DNA from: DATELY01 sp035276085
GTDB taxonomy: Bacteria; Pseudomonadota; Gammaproteobacteria; Steroidobacterales; Steroidobacteraceae
Reading direction: 5' to 3'
DNA: 15,194 nucleotides
NCBI GenBank assembly: GCA_035276085.1
Contig: DATELY010000169.1
Coordinates: 1-15,194 of the forward strand
The notes below the pieces were generated by a model. That model saw nothing but the letters and a program-made list of their open reading frames with translations. It was not told where the DNA came from and did not search any database. Made by a program: the position numbers and the translations under genes. Of the stretch, positions 6,301 to 12,232 are shown one piece after another (the first letter of the stretch is position 1; the number at the start of each line of letters is the position of its first letter).

Positions 6301-7890
6301 ATGCACTCAACCTCCCTGCATCAGCCCCTCGCAACCTTCTTCGCCTCCCGCTACGCCGTATGGCTTGCCCTGCCGATGGGTGCGGCCGTGTCGCTCGCGT
6401 TCGCACCGTTCGATCTGTGGCCCATTGCCATCGCTGCCATGGCCTTCCTGTTCGGCACATGGAGTGGATCGACGCCAGGACGAGCCGCGAAGCTCGGTTT
6501 CCTGTTCACCTGCGGCACCTTCCTCGCAGGCACGTACTGGCTCTATCACAGCATCTACGTGATCGGTAAAGCACCGCTCGTGCTGACGCTCTTCATCATG
6601 GCCGGGCTCGTTGCCATCATGGGTGCGTACACGGCGGCGCTGGGTTATTTGCAGGCGCGGCTCGCAGGATTCATCGGCGCGTGGCGTTGGCTGCTGTTGT
6701 TGCCCGCGTTGTGGACGCTGCTCGAATGGTTCCGCGGCTGGTTCTTGAGCGGCTTTCCGTGGCTTGCGCTGGGTTACTCCCAAATGGATACGTGGCTCGC
6801 GGGATTCGCGCCGATCGGCGGTGTGTACTTGCTGAGCTGGCTGGTGGCGGTCTGTGCTGGCGCCGTGTTGACGGTCTTGCAGGGCACGCGGCGCCAGCAG
6901 GCGATCGCGCTCGGCCTGGTCGTGCTCATGTGGTTTTGCGGTTATCTGGCCTGGCAGCGCGATTGGACGGCGCCTGTCGGCAAGTCGCTGAACGTCGCGC
7001 TGGTACAAGGCGCCGTCGAACAGGAATTGAAGTGGAGCGCCGAGCAACGCGACAAGACGCTCGAGCTGTATCCGCGGCTGACCAGACCCTATCTCGGAAG
7101 CGATCTCATCGTTTGGCCGGAAGCGGCATTGCCGCTGCTCGCGCATCAGCTGGCTGGCTACTTGAGCGCGCAATGGGGTATCGCGCACGAACGCGGCTCG
7201 ACGTTGATGGTCGGCGTGATCCGATACGAGCCGGAGCGCCAAACCTACACCAACAGCATCCTCGCGCTCGATGAAGAGCCGGGCTGGTACGACAAGCGGC
7301 GCCTCGTGCCCTTCGCCGAATTCTTTCCCGTGCCAAAGTGGGTGCGCGACTGGCTCAAGGGCATGGATCTGCCGTACAGCGGCTTTCGCGCCGGTCTCGA
7401 TGATCAGCCGCCGCTGCGCGTCGGTGAGCACAAGGTTGCGGCGACGATTTGCTACGAGGATGCCTACGGTGCGGAACAGCTTGCCGTGCTGCGCGAAGCG
7501 ACTTTGCTCGTGAACGTGACGAACGACGCATGGTTCGGCGCCAGCACCGCGCGCTACCAACATCTGCAGATCAGCCGCATGCGGGCGCTCGAAGCGGGAC
7601 GCCCGTTGCTGCGCGTTGCGAACGACGGCATCTCGGCCATCATCGACGCACGAGGCCGGGTTGCACAGACGTTGCCCAACTTCGTGCCCGGGGTGTTGAG
7701 CGGGACAGTCCAGCCGCGCGCGGGGTTGACGCCGTACGCGCGTGTGGGGAATTGGGCGGTGGTGATGGGGTGTGTTGTAGCGGGACTACTGGGGCTCCTG
7801 CGGCGTAATCGAGCTGCGGTTGCCCCCACCCCAACCCTCCCCCGCTCCGCAGGGGAGGGAGTCGGAGTACGGCAGCGGATCAATGACTAA
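6301..7890 (+). CDS. lnt: Apolipoprotein N-acyltransferase Lnt, with repeat-encoded C-terminal tail
   Basis: Lnt adds the third acyl chain to the N-terminal cysteine of lipoproteins, at the periplasmic face of the inner membrane. The 529-residue protein begins with a block of hydrophobic helices (about residues 18-215). The nitrilase-like domain follows, with the Glu-Lys-Cys triad visible as WPEAALP (Glu274), YDKRRLVPFAEFFP (Lys332) and ICYEDAYG (Cys384). A last membrane helix lies near 483-500. The family normally ends soon after that helix. Here about 20 further residues (APTPTLPRSAGEG and onward) are encoded by the left arm of the GC-rich repeat, with the stop codon in its loop. The ATG at 6301 has only a weak AGAG upstream. 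It closes the conserved miaB-to-lnt cluster. Confidence 0.95.
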   Translation: MHSTSLHQPLATFFASRYAVWLALPMGAAVSLAFAPFDLWPIAIAAMAFLFGTWSGSTPGRAAKLGFLFTCGTFLAGTYWLYHSIYVIGKAPLVLTLFIMAGLVAIMGAYTAALGYLQARLAGFIGAWRWLLLLPALWTLLEWFRGWFLSGFPWLALGYSQMDTWLAGFAPIGGVYLLSWLVAVCAGAVLTVLQGTRRQQAIALGLVVLMWFCGYLAWQRDWTAPVGKSLNVALVQGAVEQELKWSAEQRDKTLELYPRLTRPYLGSDLIVWPEAALPLLAHQLAGYLSAQWGIAHERGSTLMVGVIRYEPERQTYTNSILALDEEPGWYDKRRLVPFAEFFPVPKWVRDWLKGMDLPYSGFRAGLDDQPPLRVGEHKVAATICYEDAYGAEQLAVLREATLLVNVTNDAWFGASTARYQHLQISRMRALEAGRPLLRVANDGISAIIDARGRVAQTLPNFVPGVLSGTVQPRAGLTPYARVGNWAVVMGCVVAGLLGLLRRNRAAVAPTPTLPRSAGEGVGVRQRIND

Positions 7891-7951
7891 TGTTCGTGCA
7901 CGCGTCCTGCCCCCTCCCCTGCGGAGCGGGGGAGGGCTGGGGTGGGGGCAA
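7820..7951. repeat. GC-rich inverted repeat (REP-like) overlapping the end of lnt
   Basis: Forty-nt arms at 7820-7859 and 7912-7951 are reverse complements at 39 of 40 positions, with a 52-nt loop that contains the lnt stop codon (7888-7890). The core CCCTCCCC...GGGGAGGG is shared with 6115-6246. The left arm is translated as part of Lnt. The near-perfect arms suggest recent origin or active maintenance. A read-through RNA would form a very stable stem that could attenuate transcription between lnt and bioA, but no T-run follows. Confidence 0.93.
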
Positions 7952-7967
7952 CACCACCGCCACCACA

Positions 7968-7975
7968 GCTAAACT
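7968..7975 (+). promoter_or_regulatory. Candidate -10 element upstream of bioA
   Basis: GCTAAACT here is identical to the octamer in the loop before miaB. TAAACT (7970-7975) matches TATAAT at four of six positions and lies 33 nt before the bioA ATG. No -35 box is recognisable 15-19 nt upstream, where the GC-rich repeat ends. No BirA-type operator palindrome is evident. Confidence 0.2.
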
Positions 7976-8008
7976 GACCCACCTCCCAACTCCCCCCCAC
8001 GAACCCCC

Positions 8009-9289
8009 ATGACCTCCTGGATCCAACGCGACGCTGCCGTCGTCTGGCACGGCTTCACGCAGATGAGCGCCTATGCCGACAACGAGCCCGTGATCGTCGA
8101 GCGGGCCGAAGGCCGCGAGCTCATCGACGTGAACGGCAAGCGCTACCTCGATGCCATCTCGTCGCTGTGGGTGATCACGCTCGGTCATCGCGTCCCGGAG
8201 CTCGACCAGGCGCTGAAGGATCAGCTCGAGCGCGTCGCGCACTCGACGGTGCTCGGCAACGGCAATCGCATCGTCATCGAGTTCGCGGAAGCCCTCGCCC
8301 GCGTCGTGCCCGTTCAACATCCGCACGTCCTGTTCGCTTCGGACGGCGCGTGTGCCGTGGAACAGGCCCTGCGCATCGCGTTCCAGTACTGGACCAATCG
8401 CGGCGACACGGCACGCAAGACCTATCTTGCATTCGGTGCGGCGTATCACGGCGACACCATCGGTTCGTTGTCGGTTGGCGCGGGTGGCTTCGGCACACAG
8501 ATTCTCGATCCATTGCGATTTCCCGTATTGCGCGCGCCGTCGTTTGCGGAGCCGGGTGCCGTTGCGGCCGCGGCACGCCTGGTGCGTGAGCATCGAAGCG
8601 AACTGGCGGCCGTGGTCGTCGAGCCGCTGGTGCAAGGTGCGTCCGGCATGTTGATCGCGCCGGCCGCCGATTTCGCAGCGCTGGCGGATGCTTGCCGCGA
8701 AACCGGCGTGTTGCTCATTTGCGATGAGGTCGCGACCGGATTCGGCCGCACCGGCACGCTGTTCGCGTCCGAGCAGTGCGGGTTGAAACCCGATTTGATG
8801 TGCCTCGGAAAGGGCATCACCGGAGGTTATCTGCCGCTGTCTGCCACCGTTGCGGCGAAGCATGTATTCGACGCGTTTCTCGGTCCCGATCTCAGCACGT
8901 ACACGCTGTATCACGGGCACTCGTACGGCGGTAATGCGCTCGCAGCCGCGGTGGGATTACGGCATCTCCAACTGCTGCAGGAGCGCAGCGTGCTCCAGAA
9001 CGTGCGCGAGCGCTCACAACAATTGCAGTTGCTGCTGCAGGAACACGTGCGGATTCACCCAGCGGTGACTGCGATCCGCGTGCAAGGACTGATGGCCGCT
9101 GTCGAGCTCGATACAGCGAGCGATGAGCTGCTGGCACGCCGCACGTGCAAGGCCATGGTTCGTCGCGGCGTGTTGAGCCGTTCCATGGGCGCGGTCGTGA
9201 CGATCGTGCCGCCGCTCACGATTACGGCCGCGGAGATCGAGCGTATCGTCGAAGTCCTTGCCGCAGCGTTGCAGGAAGTGTCGTCGTGA
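8009..9289 (+). CDS. bioA: BioA, adenosylmethionine-8-amino-7-oxononanoate aminotransferase (DAPA synthase)
   Basis: This class III PLP aminotransferase converts KAPA to DAPA in biotin synthesis. The 426-residue protein has the N-terminal motif WHGFTQM (13-19), the PLP-phosphate loop SDGACAVEQAL, YHGDT (147-151), the aspartate motif ICDEVATGFGRTG (Asp239) and the Schiff-base lysine in CLGKGITGG (Lys268). Arg391 sits before SMGAVVTIVPP, where the substrate-carboxylate arginine is expected. Compared with E. coli, Tyr17 is Phe (HGFTQM against HPYTSM) and the SSWWA motif reads SSLWV; both are donor/KAPA-site positions, so amino-donor preference may differ. The ATG at 8009 follows a C-rich leader without Shine-Dalgarno. 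The stop overlaps the bioF GTG, so the two are coupled. Confidence 0.92.
   Translation: MTSWIQRDAAVVWHGFTQMSAYADNEPVIVERAEGRELIDVNGKRYLDAISSLWVITLGHRVPELDQALKDQLERVAHSTVLGNGNRIVIEFAEALARVVPVQHPHVLFASDGACAVEQALRIAFQYWTNRGDTARKTYLAFGAAYHGDTIGSLSVGAGGFGTQILDPLRFPVLRAPSFAEPGAVAAAARLVREHRSELAAVVVEPLVQGASGMLIAPAADFAALADACRETGVLLICDEVATGFGRTGTLFASEQCGLKPDLMCLGKGITGGYLPLSATVAAKHVFDAFLGPDLSTYTLYHGHSYGGNALAAAVGLRHLQLLQERSVLQNVRERSQQLQLLLQEHVRIHPAVTAIRVQGLMAAVELDTASDELLARRTCKAMVRRGVLSRSMGAVVTIVPPLTITAAEIERIVEVLAAALQEVSS
9273..9278 (+). promoter_or_regulatory. Ribosome binding site of bioF (within bioA)
   Basis: AGGAAG lies 7 nt before the GTG at 9286, inside the last bioA codons. It decides the bioF start in favour of this GTG over upstream in-frame starts. 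Confidence 0.7.
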
Positions 9290-10407
9290 GCTGGAGCCGG
9301 TATGTCGCAGGCGAGCTCGATGCGCTGCGCAAGGCAGATCGCTGGCGTGAGTGCATCGCCGTGGAGACGCACGGCCCCGAAGGCGTGATCGATGGCCGCG
9401 CCGTCATATCGTTCTCGTCGAACGACTACCTGGGTTTGAGCCAGCATCCCGCGCTGCGCCAGGCTGCGCACGACGCGATCGATCGCTATGGCACGAGCGC
9501 CGCAGCGTCGCGCCTCATCGGCGGCACGCGCGAGTTGCACTTGGAGCTTGAGCACGCGATTGCACGCTGGAAGAAGACCGCGGCGGCGATCGTGTTTCCA
9601 ACGGGATTCGCAGCCAACATCGGAGTCCTCTCGACGCTCGGCGCAGCGGACGTCACGATCTTCAGTGACGAGCTCAATCATGCCTCGATCATCGACGGCT
9701 GCCAGTTGGCCAAGGCACAGGTGCAGGTCTATCGCCATGTCGACGTCGATCACCTGGCTTCGCTGATGCGAGTCGCGCCCGCACGCAAAATCGTCGTCAC
9801 CGATTCCGTGTTCTCGATGGACGGCGACACGGCGCCGCTCGTCGATCTCGCGACACTCTGCGCACGCGAAGGCGCATTGCTCGTGATCGATGAGGCTCAC
9901 GCAGTGCTCGGTCCCGACCTGGGTCACACCGATGCCGAGGTGCTGCGAGTGGGCACGCTCTCGAAGACGCTGGGCTCGCAAGGCGGTTGGGTCGCGGGCT
10001 CGAGCGCGCTGATTCAGCTGCTCGTCAACCGCGCTCGCTCCTTCGTCTTCACGACGGGTCTCGCACCGGCGGATGCCGCCGCGGGCCTCGCTGCCGTGCG
10101 CATCCTGATGAGCGCGGAGGGTGAAGCGCTGTGTGCACGTCTGCGCCACTACGTGGAGCAGATCAAACCGGCACATCCGTCGCCGATCATTCCCATCATC
10201 GTCGGTGCCGATGCGGCGGCGTTGCAGGCGGCGGCAGCTCTGCTGGCACAAGGCTTGTATGTACCAGCCGTGAGGCCGCCAACCGTGCCGCGCGGCACCG
10301 CGCGCCTGCGGGTCACGGTCTCCGCTGCACACACCGCGACGATGGTTGACCGCTTGCTGCAAGCCCTGCAGTCTCTCCCCACCCAACCGCCAACCGCTAA
10401 CCGCTAA
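9286..10407 (+). CDS. bioF: BioF, 8-amino-7-oxononanoate synthase (KAPA synthase)
   Basis: This PLP enzyme condenses pimeloyl thioester with alanine to give KAPA, the substrate of the adjacent BioA. The 373-residue protein shows SFSSNDYLGLSQHP (about 42-55), NHASIIDG with His131, DSVFSMDGDTAPL, DEAHAVLG (Asp202, His205) and the PLP lysine in GTLSKTLGSQGG (Lys227). Near the end it has the family motif RPPTVPRGTARLRVTVSAAHT. The GTG at 9286 overlaps the bioA stop (GTGA) and gives SWSRY, like the E. coli start MSWQ. The normal end is around RLLQALQSL. The final residues (PTQPPTANR) and the stop codon come from a heptamer repeat. The product is slightly shorter than the 384 residues of E. coli. 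Confidence 0.95.
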   Translation: MSWSRYVAGELDALRKADRWRECIAVETHGPEGVIDGRAVISFSSNDYLGLSQHPALRQAAHDAIDRYGTSAAASRLIGGTRELHLELEHAIARWKKTAAAIVFPTGFAANIGVLSTLGAADVTIFSDELNHASIIDGCQLAKAQVQVYRHVDVDHLASLMRVAPARKIVVTDSVFSMDGDTAPLVDLATLCAREGALLVIDEAHAVLGPDLGHTDAEVLRVGTLSKTLGSQGGWVAGSSALIQLLVNRARSFVFTTGLAPADAAAGLAAVRILMSAEGEALCARLRHYVEQIKPAHPSPIIPIIVGADAAALQAAAALLAQGLYVPAVRPPTVPRGTARLRVTVSAAHTATMVDRLLQALQSLPTQPPTANR

Positions 10408-10412
10408 CCGCT
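10383..10412. repeat. Solo heptamer array (YAACCGC) spanning the bioF end and bioD leader
   Basis: Four units of YAACCGC plus flanks, exactly 30 nt, the same length as each arm of the paired elements. I find no inverted partner nearby. The third TAA-containing context supplies the bioF stop codon (10405-10407). The array ends 7 nt before the bioD GTG, in the same orientation and nearly the same distance as the arrays before uvrA and miaB. Confidence 0.9.
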
Positions 10413-10419
10413 TCTTCCC

Positions 10420-11058
10420 GTGCATAGTCCGACTCGCGTCATTGGCGTGCTGGGTACTCACACCGAGGTCGGCAAGACATGGGTGCTCGCCCGCGTGCTG
10501 GAAGGTGCACGCCGGCGGGGATTTTCGGTTGCGGCACGTAAGCCCGTTCAGTCGTTCGAGCCCGATGCCGACTCGACCGATGCCGACGTGCTCGCGGCAG
10601 CCAGCGGAGAAGATGCCGCAGTCGTCTGTCCGCCGCATCGCTCGTATCCCGCGCCGATGGCACCGCCGATGGCAGCCGATGTGCTGGGTCGTCCGCACAT
10701 TCGCTTGCAGGACGTACTGAGCGAGATCAGCTGGCCTGTCGGGACGGAGCGGGTCTTCATCGAAACCGTGGGCGGCCCACGCTCGCCGCTCGCGCACGAT
10801 GCAGACAGTGTGGACGTGCTGCACCGGCTGCAGGTCGATGCGGTGATCCTGGTCGCCGATGCCGGCCTCGGTACGCTCAATTCGGTGCGGCTGTCGCTGG
10901 CCGCGATCCATCCGCTGCCCACGTTCGTTTTTCTGAACCGCTTCGATGCCGGCAATCGACTGCACGGGCTCAATCACCGCTGGTTGCGCGAGCGCTATGC
11001 GGTGGAGGTGAGTTTCCAGATCGACGACGCCCTGGATTACTGCGTCGGCGTGCGTTGA
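10420..11058 (+). CDS. bioD: BioD, ATP-dependent dethiobiotin synthetase (divergent)
   Basis: BioD closes the ureido ring of DAPA using CO2 and ATP, the step after BioA. The 212-residue protein has the P-loop GTHTEVGKT (12-20), the conserved lysine in ARKPVQS (Lys41), YPAPMAPPMAA (compare FAEPVAPHLAA in E. coli), VADAGLGTLNSVRLSLAAI (145-163) and a nucleotide-site FLNRFD (171-176). The usual EGAGG loop reads ETVGG (115-119), an unusual variant. The start is a GTG at 10420; the 12-bp gap after bioF is repeat plus TCTTCCC, with no Shine-Dalgarno. The 3' end overlaps the convergent downstream gene by 22 bp. Its place after bioF supports the assignment. Confidence 0.9.
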   Translation: MHSPTRVIGVLGTHTEVGKTWVLARVLEGARRRGFSVAARKPVQSFEPDADSTDADVLAAASGEDAAVVCPPHRSYPAPMAPPMAADVLGRPHIRLQDVLSEISWPVGTERVFIETVGGPRSPLAHDADSVDVLHRLQVDAVILVADAGLGTLNSVRLSLAAIHPLPTFVFLNRFDAGNRLHGLNHRWLRERYAVEVSFQIDDALDYCVGVR

Positions 11059-12191
11059 GATGCATCCAGGCCTTGCGTCTCGAGCGTCAACTTCACGACA
11101 TTGAACGAGTCGAGCGTGCGCAAGCTCGAGAACACGCCCCATAGCATCTTGCCATCGGCGCTGATCCACTTCGTGGGGAAGCGCAATCCCAGATAGTCGC
11201 CCTTGCCCTCGACGCCGAAGCCGCCCCAGTCCTCTTGATAGTCCACCGTCGACCACGGCCCCCACGGGTGCGGTGCTTCGAACACGCCGAGCTGTCCCGC
11301 GGACCAGTCGCGGGGCGCGCCGGAGGGATTGTGGCCGGCCGTCAGCAGATAGCGATCCAGCGCCGGGATGTACACGACGTCAGCGCCTTCGACGTTGTTC
11401 TCGTCCATGAATACGGGCTTCGCAGCGCGAGCGCGATGTGACCACTGGGGCGTCGTATCGCCACGACGCGTGCCGGCGAAATATTCGTAGCGACGCGACT
11501 TCGCCGGATCGTCCTTGAGACCCGACTGCGGCACGCGCTTCAGGAAAACATGCTTCGCATCCTGAGCGCGCTGGTAATACAGATAGACGTAGTCATCGCG
11601 CGCGTGCGCGTTGTTCTTGCCGAAATTCAAGAAAGATCCCAGCGCATCCCGACTGGCCCACGGTGCGAGCTGCCAGTTCCTGCCGAGATCGTCGGACCAG
11701 ATCATCGAGATGCGCGGTCCGACGCCATAGCCGCTCACCGGGTCGGGCATGTGCGCGGTCGTGAAAAACCCGCCGGTTGCGTACAGCACATCGTTCACGG
11801 CAATGATGCTGCCGACCTTGCCGCCGAAGACGGCTTGATGCTCAGCACCCGGCGGAGTGCCCCAGATGTTCGTGCCACGATAGGCGTCGGCATTCTCGGG
11901 ATCCGGCGCGCCTTCGACGCGTGCGAAACCGAGACTCGCGCGCTGGCGATCCTCGCTGCCATTGAATCCCCCGCCATCGCCCCAGGCGCAATAGAGCTCA
12001 TCGTCATGCGCCCACGTGCACGGCCACAGGTCGCTGCCCGGCGCCTTGCGCAACGGTTCGACCATCGAAAAGTCCCACGTCGCTCGAATGATGAACGTGC
12101 TGCGAGGGTAGGGCGCCTGCGTGCCGTCTTGTGCATGCACGGACGTGACGCAGGAGAGAGCGAGTACGATCGACGACACTCGATGGCCCAT
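11037..12191 (-). CDS. Secreted probable beta-propeller protein (DUF4185/sialidase-like)
   Basis: A 384-residue protein with a signal peptide (MGHRVSSIVLALSCVTSVHA, probable cleavage before QDG), so periplasmic or secreted. Repeated strand-type motifs point to a propeller: WAHDDELYCAWGDGGGF, VGSIIAVNDVLYATGGF, the Asp-box-like IWSDDLGRNWQ, YIPALDRYLLTAGHN and WISADGKMLWGVFSS. This pattern recalls DUF4185 and sialidase or GH43-like propellers acting on glycans, but I cannot assign a substrate or catalytic residues. The ATG at 12191 has GGAG about 10 nt upstream. It is divergent from another secreted protein with only 41 bp between them, and its stop lies inside bioD. A shared role in degrading an external polymer is inference. 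Confidence 0.6.
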   Translation of the reverse strand: MGHRVSSIVLALSCVTSVHAQDGTQAPYPRSTFIIRATWDFSMVEPLRKAPGSDLWPCTWAHDDELYCAWGDGGGFNGSEDRQRASLGFARVEGAPDPENADAYRGTNIWGTPPGAEHQAVFGGKVGSIIAVNDVLYATGGFFTTAHMPDPVSGYGVGPRISMIWSDDLGRNWQLAPWASRDALGSFLNFGKNNAHARDDYVYLYYQRAQDAKHVFLKRVPQSGLKDDPAKSRRYEYFAGTRRGDTTPQWSHRARAAKPVFMDENNVEGADVVYIPALDRYLLTAGHNPSGAPRDWSAGQLGVFEAPHPWGPWSTVDYQEDWGGFGVEGKGDYLGLRFPTKWISADGKMLWGVFSSLRTLDSFNVVKLTLETQGLDASQRTPTQ

Positions 12192-12232
12192 GTTCGAAAC
12201 GCTCCGCGGCGTGAACCGTTATAACCCTCAAC
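12192..12232. promoter_or_regulatory. 41-bp divergent intergenic region between two secreted-protein genes
   Basis: It holds the minus-strand ribosome site (GGAG in GCCGCGGAGCG) and the perfect palindrome GTTATAAC at 12218-12225. That palindrome could act as a -10 box on either strand. No -35 box of good quality lies at the right distance. The minus-strand promoter would reach into the start of the plus-strand gene. The plus-strand gene would have a leader of only a few bases if this -10 is used. Confidence 0.35.

Noticed and set aside
6307..7563. 418-codon minus-strand open frame opposite lnt
   Set aside because: Antisense shadow; Lnt with its full catalytic triad explains the region. Its Arg/Gln/His-rich composition is typical of such shadows.
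7820..7951. Inverted repeats as ends of an insertion sequence
   Set aside because: Only 52 nt separate the arms, there is no transposase gene, and I see no target-site duplication. A REP-like palindrome fits better.
9145..9285. Upstream start for bioF
   Set aside because: It would add 47 residues read from bioA in another frame. The GTG at 9286 has a good ribosome site and matches the known BioF N-terminus.
9055..11265. 736-codon open frame on the minus strand opposite bioF and bioD
   Set aside because: It is a shadow of high-GC coding DNA: bioF and bioD are full-length family members on the plus strand, and the antisense product has no recognisable domain.
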